Of a stretch of DNA of 64,000 nt, positions 10,701 to 18,120 are shown one piece after another. Location: positions 22,262 to 86,261 of the forward strand of contig JAFEAE010000009.1 in assembly GCA_018266575.1 (NCBI GenBank), read 5' to 3'. The stretch is from Bacteroidota bacterium. GTDB taxonomy: Bacteria > Bacteroidota > Bacteroidia > Chitinophagales > Chitinophagaceae. The notes under the pieces are model-generated. The model saw only the letters and a program-made list of their open reading frames with translations. It made no database searches and had not been told where the DNA came from. The translations under genes and the position numbers were made by a program. Positions within the stretch are counted from its first letter, which is position 1. Every line of letters starts with the position of its first letter.

Positions 10701-11106
10701 AACTACTGGTACAACTACTGCAGGTGCAGGCGTAGATGTAGGAGGGATGAAATATGCTGATGCGGTAAAAGCTGGTTTAGTAACCCCGATCCCTGCGTAT
10801 GCATACTATGAAAACCTGACACAATGGTCGAGCGGTATCCGCGAAGTTTCAATTTTTGATAACTCATGGGTTGCTCTTCGCCAGGTAAGTGTTGGTTATA
10901 ATATGCCAGCAAGCATTTACAGGAAAGCCCATCTGAATGGATTGAGGATTTCGCTTGTAGGTAGGAACATCGTCTATCTCTACAAAAGCGCAAAAGATGG
11001 CGTGAACCCGGAAGGATTGTATTCAAACCGTGCAGCAGCATTTATGGAATATGGCGGTTTGCCATTAATCAGAAGCCTGGGCGCTACTATCAATGCTTCA
11101 TTCTAA
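7705..11106 (+). CDS. SusC/RagA-type TonB-dependent outer-membrane transporter
   Basis: An 1133-residue outer-membrane oligosaccharide importer. Residues 1-29 form a signal peptide. A carboxypeptidase-regulatory-like beta-sandwich (about 32-108, RPVSGVVRDAAGNPVSGV) precedes the TonB box region (ELSQVVVTGFGT). The plug follows (GDALQGKVAGVTISQGTGG, VLKGSAASALYGSKG, NGVLLITTKKG), then the 22-strand barrel to the C-terminal Phe. No N-terminal STN signalling domain is present, which fits the absence of a cognate ECF/anti-sigma pair nearby. It forms a pair with the SusD-like gene 31 bases downstream. Confidence 0.97.
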   Translation: MKRTFKAKVASAMLTIITLLLISFSSNAQVKRPVSGVVRDAAGNPVSGVTVREKGNKTGGNLTDEAGRFTIKADPNSTLVFSSVGYIQKEVSINGSATLTVQLDNNTKELSQVVVTGFGTRTNTRKIPYAVTEVKGSEIVAANNSNFGDALQGKVAGVTISQGTGGPSSSSRIQIRGNARLNSNTEPLIVMDGILITPTTTGADSWGSNQDFGNIIKDLNPDDFESITVLKGSAASALYGSKGLNGVLLITTKKGRAKKGVGVSVTHTESMDKAYSMLNLQNEFGGGLSPTFAKDGQGNDVVDISAGPYTNPNGGYSYGPKLDGHMVKDLDGRMVPWVANNPLKDFFQTGRYANTNVAAEGATENGSFRISYTNLYNTSVVPTNSFNKNVFTLRATHKITEATSLDASVTYSNVKTINPINQGGNNNPLFAFTYLAPRSAPLAYYKTHYIDPVNGGALRVTPSTDPYYMANGIFYGLYENNLSRQEYNLLANIDFHARITPWLNFLLRANINSYNDITENKQNGTGAGFTGGYYELDQSTVKSTRLQGLLTANKELGNDFSVNATLGAETNSGLGGPISVSHTNGGLSTPSLYFIGNSVSTAYTNVTLNPKSRLDAAYLYGDLTWRKMLTLNFTLRNDWSSALTYADGHGPWSYPYPTVGLSWIFTELPSFKNSNSIISFGKLRANLGYTGYSADPYVTNSTGLYGQVGSFNGPGNSTQTIYSFNGNTLGNQNLKNELGRELEFGAEMRFLNDRLGFDLAYYKKNSFNQILSLPSDQESGVGSRNINAGNIQNAGVELLITATPVKSKDFTWNATFNFAKNKNKVISLYPGVTSYQLELGFGADVAAYAYAGKDYGTLTTGYGFAKYQAKDANGAPVSNANNGLRVIGAAPYGTTGNYYTFLRSQDYDGSTKNLGTIMPSFLAGTVQEFSYKAFMLSFQIDAKVGGLMGSATDQYGMETGNGKNTLYGRNTALGGITFTDNNGVTHNDGIIPDGVLAPGTTGTTTAGAGVDVGGMKYADAVKAGLVTPIPAYAYYENLTQWSSGIREVSIFDNSWVALRQVSVGYNMPASIYRKAHLNGLRISLVGRNIVYLYKSAKDGVNPEGLYSNRAAAFMEYGGLPLIRSLGATINASF

Positions 11107-11137
11107 ACAGTAACTATCAACATCAAACATTATTATC

Positions 11138-12736
11138 ATGAAATTTTATAAATATCTGCTGTTATTGTTAATTACAGGGTCATTGATGGTGACTTCGTGC
11201 AAAAAATCCACATTTGTCAATTTAAACATCGACCCTACTACTTTGCTTTCCGTTGATCCGGGGGATCAGTTCCTGCAGGCATCCACGCACCTTCCCAATG
11301 ATTTTGAATATTATTATGATGTATACCGCGCTTTGAACCCATGGTTGCAATATACCACGGGAGGCGCAGGTAATGGGCTTAATTTCACTAACCCAGCTTC
11401 TCATTTTAATTATCGTTATGGTAATTTTTATGGAAATGTGGGTGTTCCTTTAGCAGATATTCCGCATCTTATTGCAAAAATGAGCACAGATGCCCAAGCT
11501 GCACGTGTTTACGAAAATGCAATCGCAAAAATCTATATGGCATATTATGCTTTTTATGTGAGCGATATTAATGGAAGCATTCCTTATTCACAAGCATTCC
11601 AGGCAAGGTATGGTGGAACACTTACCCCTGTATATGACCCTCAGCAAGCATTATTTGATACACTCGATTTGCAAATTAAATCTGCTGTGGCAGACCTGGA
11701 ATCTTCCCCATCAACTGCACAAGTTACGTATGGTGGGAAGGATCCATTTTATAATGGCAACCCTACAGCATGGGCAAAAGCAGGGAATGCATTGCGTCTG
11801 AAAATTGCAATGCGATTGATGAAACGTGACCCTTCTACATTACAAACAATTGTTTCAGAAGTTTTGGCTGATGCAAACCAGATGTCAAGCGTAAGTGATT
11901 CGTGGGTATTGATCGTAGGCCCTTCATTTGCAGACGGCGGAGGTAACTATAATCCAACTGGTTTTCTGGCTGCAAAACCTGTTGTTGACTTCATGCAATC
12001 GAAAGCAGACCCAAGATTAAGGATTTTTTATCGCCCAAATGGCCAAGGGCTTTATGTAGGAAGCCCTACAAGTCCTGATACATGTAAGCTTCCAACTTAC
12101 CAGGCGTTGTATCTTGCCAATGACACACCATTTTCTTATTTACAACACAGGCTATTCACCCCGAATTATAATGAAAATGACGGATTTGGTGCAGGAACAG
12201 GCAATGGATTCTTTCCTGTGCTGACTTATGCTGAATATTGTTTCATACGTGCTGATCTTGCAGCAAGGGGTATTACAAATGATGATGCTTCTACCTGGTA
12301 CACGAATGGCATAACGGCATCAATAAACTTCTATGATCAACGGGCAAAGGATGCCGGAATTTCAAATTATGTTCAGGTGTCTTCAACAGAGATCACTAAT
12401 TACCTTGCTGCGCCTGGTGTTGCATTTGATGCATCTAAAGCTACTGAACAGATTGCCTGCCAGGCTTACCTGGATTTCTTCAGGCAGCCTTCAGAAGCAT
12501 GGGCATGGTGGAAAAGAACCGGTTTCCCTAACACCACATCTGTTCTTGCATGGTCTCAGTTGACATCAAACGGAACCGTTAATGCGGTAACACGCAGGGC
12601 TGCTCTAACATTGTTGCCAACAGGCGATGCTAACTACACAAATCAAAAAGCTGCATACGATGCTATGGCAGCCGATCCTGGCTTCGGCACGGGTATTGGT
12701 GATGCTTTTGGCCGTATTTGGTGGGATCAACAATAA
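11138..12736 (+). CDS. SusD/RagB-family glycan-binding lipoprotein
   Basis: A 532-residue surface lipoprotein. The signal ends in a lipobox (LMVTSC) with Cys21. The alpha-helical TPR-type scaffold is recognisable, with the internal block YENAIAKIYMAYYAF and the C-terminal QAYLDFFRQPSEAWAWWKRTGFP, which points to the second SusD family (SusD/RagB-like 2). It serves as the lid for the SusC channel and binds glycans. The SusC-SusD order and spacing are canonical. A strong terminator follows 18 bases after the stop. Confidence 0.95.
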   Translation: MKFYKYLLLLLITGSLMVTSCKKSTFVNLNIDPTTLLSVDPGDQFLQASTHLPNDFEYYYDVYRALNPWLQYTTGGAGNGLNFTNPASHFNYRYGNFYGNVGVPLADIPHLIAKMSTDAQAARVYENAIAKIYMAYYAFYVSDINGSIPYSQAFQARYGGTLTPVYDPQQALFDTLDLQIKSAVADLESSPSTAQVTYGGKDPFYNGNPTAWAKAGNALRLKIAMRLMKRDPSTLQTIVSEVLADANQMSSVSDSWVLIVGPSFADGGGNYNPTGFLAAKPVVDFMQSKADPRLRIFYRPNGQGLYVGSPTSPDTCKLPTYQALYLANDTPFSYLQHRLFTPNYNENDGFGAGTGNGFFPVLTYAEYCFIRADLAARGITNDDASTWYTNGITASINFYDQRAKDAGISNYVQVSSTEITNYLAAPGVAFDASKATEQIACQAYLDFFRQPSEAWAWWKRTGFPNTTSVLAWSQLTSNGTVNAVTRRAALTLLPTGDANYTNQKAAYDAMAADPGFGTGIGDAFGRIWWDQQ

Positions 12737-12754
12737 GCAAAGAATCGACGAATT

Positions 12755-12795
12755 AAACTCCGGGTATTTGGTTAGCCCGGAGTTTATTATTTACA
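12755..12795 (+). terminator. Intrinsic terminator between susD and the redox cassette
   Basis: A perfect 10-bp stem (12755-12764 with 12776-12785) with an 11-base loop, followed by ATTATTTA. It lies between the SusD gene and the redoxin gene. Either the downstream redox genes are expressed at a lower level by read-through, or they have their own promoter. Confidence 0.85.
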
Positions 12796-12816
12796 TAACT
12801 TGAGGAGTTTAATGGT

Positions 12817-13410
12817 ATGGCTCATATAAAAAATTATATAATCCTGTTTTTTTTCGTTGCCGGATATAGCAGCTATGCACAAACAAAAAATGATTCGGTA
12901 TTTAAAAACACAACACTCTCTTCGTTTCAACTAACAGACATCATAACCAATAAAACAGTTTCCCTGACGCCCGCACAAAAGAAATGTATTTATATTTTTT
13001 TATCCCCTGAATGCCCGATTTGCCAAAATTATACTTCCGTATTGAACAAACTAAACCAGGAATATGGAATGAATATTGGTTTTTATGGAATTGTTCCCGG
13101 CAAAACATACACCCAGGCAGAAATAAGCAGCTTTGCAAAAAAATATAAAATCAGTTATACATTGCTATCGGACCAATCCTTGAAATTTACTCGTTACTTA
13201 CAGGCAAAAGTTACACCCGAAGTGGTTTTTTTGAATGACAATAAACTGGTGTACCGTGGTGCAATTGATAACTGGTTTAAAGGGCTTGGCAAAGCAAGAG
13301 CAAATACAACAGAAAATTATTTGAAAGATGCAATAATGCAGAACCTAAAACATGCTAAAGTCGATGAGAAAAGGACTAAGGCTATTGGATGTTTAATTAA
13401 CGATTTCTGA
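12817..13410 (+). CDS. Exported thioredoxin-fold redoxin (CPIC)
   Basis: A 197-residue protein with a signal peptide (residues 1-21, ending SYA-Q). The thioredoxin-like fold shows YIFLSPECPICQNYTSVLNKL, giving a CPIC redox pair near residues 70-73, then the cis-Pro segment KVTPEVVFL near 127-135 and LVYRGAIDNW. It belongs to the AhpC/TSA-TlpA-like group and should act in the periplasm, reducing disulfides or supporting metal-centre or heme assembly. A GAGGAG Shine-Dalgarno-like site at 12802-12807, unusual for this phylum, supports this start. Its stop codon is one base from the next ATG, so it is probably co-translated with the cytochrome/copper enzyme. Confidence 0.85.
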   Translation: MAHIKNYIILFFFVAGYSSYAQTKNDSVFKNTTLSSFQLTDIITNKTVSLTPAQKKCIYIFLSPECPICQNYTSVLNKLNQEYGMNIGFYGIVPGKTYTQAEISSFAKKYKISYTLLSDQSLKFTRYLQAKVTPEVVFLNDNKLVYRGAIDNWFKGLGKARANTTENYLKDAIMQNLKHAKVDEKRTKAIGCLINDF

Positions 13411-13411
13411 T

Positions 13412-14725
13412 ATGAAGCGATGTTTTATTTTTTTTGCAGGGCTATTAATTATTCTTTCCGCTAAAAGCCAGCAGGTAACATATAACAAAGATATCGCCCC
13501 GATAATCCAGGCAAAATGTGCTTTATGCCACCATCCCGGTGAAGGCACGCCATTCTCATTCCTGACATACAATGATGTAGCCAAACGGGCATCTTTCATA
13601 AAAGAGGTTATACATAGCCGTTATATGCCACCCTGGAAGGCAGATAAAGAATATGTGCATTATGCCAACGAACGCTCATTAACCGATAAAGAAATAGCAT
13701 TGATCACAAAATGGATCGATGATAAAACCCCGGAAGGAGAATCATCTGACCTGAAACAGGCAAGAACAATTCCTGTAAACGGAACAATGTATAATAGGAA
13801 ACCTGACCTTGTTTTACAAGCAAGCGATTCATTTCATCTTTCAGGAGATAATATTGAAAGGTTTATCGTTTTTAAAATCCCTTTTGAATTGAAAGATTCC
13901 GCAAATGTTGAAGCAATTGAGTTTTTTAGCAATAACAAAAAATTGGTGCATCATGCCAACTATGCTGTTCATGCCGTTCCGGATGAATCTATCGATATTA
14001 AAAGCACTGCTACGTATTTAAACCTTACTGACGATGATAGAAGAAAATTTGATCAATATCGTCCTTACCAAAAAATAATGGCATATTATGGGGGATGGAT
14101 ACCTGGCACAAGCTATGAGTATTTCCCAAAACAATTCGGATGGGTAATGCCCAAACGCGGGGTGATCTTGCTAACAGTGCATTATGCGCCATCAGCTTCA
14201 GATGAAACAAGCATTTGCGGGGTAAATATTTTTTTTAAAAAAACACCTGTTGAACGGAAAATGAAAATCGTGAGCTTCGGCTCAGGTGGAATTGGCGAAC
14301 AACAAATCGAACCTATATTTTATGTCAAAGCAAATAAAATAGAAACATTCAAATTAGAAGTAACCAACCCAAATGAAGACCAGTCGTTACTTTATGTCTG
14401 GCCGCACATGCATCTTCTGGGAAAGGAGTATAAAGCATATATCACCACACCATCCGGGGATACTATAAGATTGGTACATATACCTGACTGGGATTTTCGC
14501 TGGCAGGAAATTTATCGTTTCAAACACCCGCTGAAGGTCCCCAAAGGCTCTGTTATTCATATCGAAGGAACTTATGATAACACCACAAACAATCCATTTA
14601 ACCCCAATAACCCTCCCAAAAATGTATTCTCTATGGGAGACATGACCACAACCGATGAAATGATGACATTAATGATGGGCTTTTTGCCTTATAAAGAAGG
14701 CGATGAAAATATCGATCTTGAATAA
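13412..14725 (+). CDS. Cytochrome c / copper type II monooxygenase-like protein
   Basis: A 437-residue exported protein (signal peptide 1-20). A c-type heme site CALCHH (Cys36, Cys39, His40) opens the mature chain. The C-terminal two thirds match the ascorbate-dependent copper monooxygenase fold of the peptidylglycine hydroxylase and dopamine hydroxylase group. His180-His181 and His257 fit the first copper site. His332 and His334 in PHMHLLG, plus Met417 in TDEMM, fit the second copper site. All six expected ligands are thus visible. The substrate is unknown. Fusion of heme and copper domains suggests direct electron supply to the copper centre. It is the second gene of the tight redox cassette behind SusCD. 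Confidence 0.85.
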   Translation: MKRCFIFFAGLLIILSAKSQQVTYNKDIAPIIQAKCALCHHPGEGTPFSFLTYNDVAKRASFIKEVIHSRYMPPWKADKEYVHYANERSLTDKEIALITKWIDDKTPEGESSDLKQARTIPVNGTMYNRKPDLVLQASDSFHLSGDNIERFIVFKIPFELKDSANVEAIEFFSNNKKLVHHANYAVHAVPDESIDIKSTATYLNLTDDDRRKFDQYRPYQKIMAYYGGWIPGTSYEYFPKQFGWVMPKRGVILLTVHYAPSASDETSICGVNIFFKKTPVERKMKIVSFGSGGIGEQQIEPIFYVKANKIETFKLEVTNPNEDQSLLYVWPHMHLLGKEYKAYITTPSGDTIRLVHIPDWDFRWQEIYRFKHPLKVPKGSVIHIEGTYDNTTNNPFNPNNPPKNVFSMGDMTTTDEMMTLMMGFLPYKEGDENIDLE

Positions 14726-14742
14726 TCGATAAAAAATAAAGT

Positions 14743-17700
14743 ATGAAGCGATTTATTTTTTTGCTGTTAATGGCAGTGTGCTTTTTTTCATCCATATTAA
14801 TTGCACAGCAAAACCAGCCAGCTACCTTATTTACATTGATGAGTGAAAAAGAAACAGGGGTTTCTTTTGTAAACAATATAAGAGAAAATGATTCGCTGAA
14901 TGTGATGCGTTATGAATATTTATATAATGGTGCAGGTGTTGGCGTTGGCGATTTTAATAATGACGGATTAATAGATATCTTTTTTTCAGGCAATACTTCT
15001 TCCAACAAACTTTTTTTAAATAAAGGCAATCTTCAGTTTATCGATATTACAAAACAGGCAAATATTTCAGGGAACGGAACATGGGCAACGGGTGTAAGCA
15101 TTGCTGATGTAAATGGTGATGGTTTGTTGGATATATACATCTGCCACTCAGGAAAATTTAATGACCCGGATAAGTTGAGCAACGAATTGTACATCAACCA
15201 GGGAATAAAAAACGGGGTGCCTGTTTTTAAAAATATGGCGAAAGAATACGGACTGGATCTTCCTGGTACACAATCAACCCAGGCTGTTTTTTTTGATTAT
15301 GATAACGATGGTGACCTGGATATGTTTTTACTTAATCATTCTAATCATACCTACAATCCGTTTCTAAATACAACACAAACAAGGGCCACGCCCAATTTTA
15401 ATTTTGGTAACCGTTTGTTTCGCAACGACAGGGGTGCGTCGGGAAAAATGCATTTTACAGATGTCACATTAAAAGCCGGCATTATCAATAATGCGTTGAA
15501 TTTTGGCCTGAGCGTGACCGTTAGTGATGTGAACAAAGATGGCTGGCCGGATATTTATACCACAAGCGACTATACCGAAAAAGATTGCTTTTATATTAAT
15601 AATCATGACGGCACTTTTACGGAATCGCTGAATAAATCGTTTGCGCATATTTCAAAATTTGCAATGGGTGCTGATATTGCAGACTATAACAATGATAGCA
15701 GGCCTGATGTATTTACGCTTGATATGTTGCCGGAAGATAATCACCGCCAAAAATTATTGAAAGGCCCTGATGAATACGATCAATATCATTTGCTGCTGGA
15801 CAGTGGTTACTACCATCAGCAGATGCGCAATATGTTACAACTTAACCAGGGGATAGATGAAAAAGGGAACCTGCGTTTTAGTGAAATAGGGCAATTGGCA
15901 GGCATTTCAAATACAGATTGGAGCTGGGCGGCCCTGCTTGCTGATTTTGATAATGACGGATGGAAAGACTTGTTTGTAAGCAATGGTTATCTGCGTGATT
16001 TTACTGACATGGATTTTCTGAAATACACGGTAGCGGATGCAAGGATAGAAGCAGCAAAACGGGGAAGCCAGGATTTTAAAACGTATGATGTAGTTAACCA
16101 GATGCCATCAAATAAATTAAACAATTATATTTTTCATAATAATCATGATCTCACCTTTTCGAATAAATCAATAGAATGGGGATTGTCAAAGAAAACTGTA
16201 TCTAACGCTGCCGTATATGCAGACCTGGATAATGACGGAGACCTTGACCTGATTGTATGCAACAATAACGAACCAGCACTTATTTATCGCAACAATGAAA
16301 ACGAACTTCTGAAAAATCATTATATAAAAATCAGGCTATCCGGTGAAGGGTTAAATACAAAAGCGTATGGCGCTAAAGTAACATTAACAACAGGCGATGG
16401 CATGCAGCAATACCAGGAACTGTATCCGGTACGTGGATACCAGTCTACAGTTTCACAGGATATATTTTTCGGTTTCGATAAAAACAAATCAGTCAAAGAG
16501 ATTCGTGTGGAGTGGCCGGGTGGCAAAGAAACAATTTTGCAAACCGTTCAGCCAGACCAGTTGATTGAGTTGAAACAATCAGATGCATCAGCAAACAAAA
16601 CTGCTGTTGAAAAAAATCCTCCAAAAATATTTACAGACATTACTGCCGGTTCTGGTATTTCTTTTGTTCATCATGAAGATGATTTTATTGATTTCAAAGA
16701 CGAACCTTTATTACCATATCAGCTATCAAGACAAGGGCCTGCGTTGGCGAAAGCCGATGTTAACGGTGATGGTTTGGAAGATATTTTTATTGGTGGTGCA
16801 ATTGGCCAACCTGGGGTTTTATACCTGCAAACCGACGATGGAAAATTTGTTGCGGCTTCTTCGCAACCGTGGAGCGATTCTGTAAACGAACAGGTGAATG
16901 CAATATTTTTTGACGTTGATAATGATGGCGATTTGGATTTATATATTGTTAGCGGGGGAAATGAATACGCAGATCAATCCGCGGGATATGAAGATCATAT
17001 TTACATTAATGATGGAAAAGGAAATTTTACAAAAGCTCCTTCTTCTTGCTTGCCCCGAATGCTAAGCAGCAAATTTGCAATTACTGCAGGCGATTTTAAT
17101 AATGATGGTAAAATTGATTTGTTTATTGGTGGCCGTGGAATACCAGCGTCTTTCCCGCTCTCATCCAGGAGTTATTTGTTGCGTAACGATTCTAAAAACG
17201 GAGTAGTTCAGTTTACCGATGTAACCAATGAAGTATGCCCTTTGTTATTGCAACCGGGAATGGTAAGTGCTGCAAGTTGGGTGAATATCGATAACGATCA
17301 GTATCCTGAATTAATTGTTGCTGGTGATTGGATGCCTGTAATGCTTTTCAAAAACAACAAAGGCCAACTTGAAGATGCTTCTGAAAAATCCGGATTGAAA
17401 GATTTGAATGGAATGTGGGCATCAATTACTCCCGCGGATGTTGACGGTGATGGAAAAATTGATTTTATATTGGGTAACTGCGGATACAATAATCAATTCA
17501 AAGCTTCGAAAAACCAACCGATGACAATGTATGCTGCAGATTTTGATGATAATGGTACAATCGATCCGATTATATGTTATTATATACAGGGGAAGAGTTA
17601 CCCGATGGCTTCGCGTGATGAATTGCTGGATCAGATTGTTTCTTTAAAAAAGAAATTTGTAAAATACAAGAATTATGCAGACGCAACGATAGAAGATATT

Positions 17701-18117
17701 TTCCCGAAAGAAAAAATTCAAAACGCAAAATTTTTTCATTGTGACGAATTTGCTTCCGGGATTTTATACAACAATGGAAATAACAGTTTTTCTTTTCATC
17801 CATTGCCACTTGCCGCACAGTTTTCAAAAGTATTTGGTGCAGTAGCAGATGATTTTGATAAAGATGGTAAAAAGGATATTTTATTATCCGGTAATTTTTA
17901 TCCTTACCGAACCTCACTTGGTCAGTGCGATGCAAGCCTCGGTCTTTTGCTGAAAGGAAATAATAACAAGCTATTTGAGGCAGTTGACCCATTTATTAGC
18001 GGATGTTATATTGATGGAGATGTGCGTGCTATGACTGAGGTAAAAACAAAAAGCGGGGAGAAACTGATTATCGTTGCAAAAAATAATAGTGCAGTGCAGG
18101 TTTTGAAACTAAAATAA
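14743..18117 (+). CDS. Exported FG-GAP/VCBS beta-propeller protein with UnbV/ASPIC domain
   Basis: An 1124-residue protein with a signal peptide (1-22). About fourteen calcium-binding loops of the form D-x-N/D-x-D-G-x-x-D are spread over two propeller halves: seven at about residues 65-510 (for example DFNNDGLIDIFF, DYDNDGDLDMF, DLDNDGDLDLIV) and seven after 660 (DVNGDGLEDIF, DFNNDGKIDLF, DFDKDGKKDIL). A UnbV/ASPIC domain lies between them at about 525-610 (GAKVTL, RGYQSTVSQDIFFGF, VEWPGGKE). Related to animal CRTAC1, these proteins probably bind surface or matrix glycans or proteins; no catalytic role is established. It starts 17 bases after the copper enzyme and ends 3 bases before the haloperoxidase-like gene. 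Confidence 0.92.
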   Translation: MKRFIFLLLMAVCFFSSILIAQQNQPATLFTLMSEKETGVSFVNNIRENDSLNVMRYEYLYNGAGVGVGDFNNDGLIDIFFSGNTSSNKLFLNKGNLQFIDITKQANISGNGTWATGVSIADVNGDGLLDIYICHSGKFNDPDKLSNELYINQGIKNGVPVFKNMAKEYGLDLPGTQSTQAVFFDYDNDGDLDMFLLNHSNHTYNPFLNTTQTRATPNFNFGNRLFRNDRGASGKMHFTDVTLKAGIINNALNFGLSVTVSDVNKDGWPDIYTTSDYTEKDCFYINNHDGTFTESLNKSFAHISKFAMGADIADYNNDSRPDVFTLDMLPEDNHRQKLLKGPDEYDQYHLLLDSGYYHQQMRNMLQLNQGIDEKGNLRFSEIGQLAGISNTDWSWAALLADFDNDGWKDLFVSNGYLRDFTDMDFLKYTVADARIEAAKRGSQDFKTYDVVNQMPSNKLNNYIFHNNHDLTFSNKSIEWGLSKKTVSNAAVYADLDNDGDLDLIVCNNNEPALIYRNNENELLKNHYIKIRLSGEGLNTKAYGAKVTLTTGDGMQQYQELYPVRGYQSTVSQDIFFGFDKNKSVKEIRVEWPGGKETILQTVQPDQLIELKQSDASANKTAVEKNPPKIFTDITAGSGISFVHHEDDFIDFKDEPLLPYQLSRQGPALAKADVNGDGLEDIFIGGAIGQPGVLYLQTDDGKFVAASSQPWSDSVNEQVNAIFFDVDNDGDLDLYIVSGGNEYADQSAGYEDHIYINDGKGNFTKAPSSCLPRMLSSKFAITAGDFNNDGKIDLFIGGRGIPASFPLSSRSYLLRNDSKNGVVQFTDVTNEVCPLLLQPGMVSAASWVNIDNDQYPELIVAGDWMPVMLFKNNKGQLEDASEKSGLKDLNGMWASITPADVDGDGKIDFILGNCGYNNQFKASKNQPMTMYAADFDDNGTIDPIICYYIQGKSYPMASRDELLDQIVSLKKKFVKYKNYADATIEDIFPKEKIQNAKFFHCDEFASGILYNNGNNSFSFHPLPLAAQFSKVFGAVADDFDKDGKKDILLSGNFYPYRTSLGQCDASLGLLLKGNNNKLFEAVDPFISGCYIDGDVRAMTEVKTKSGEKLIIVAKNNSAVQVLKLK

Positions 18118-18120
18118 TTC

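Noticed and set aside
17570..17992. 140-codon open frame opposite the FG-GAP gene
   Set aside because: Antisense shadow over clear calcium-loop repeats.
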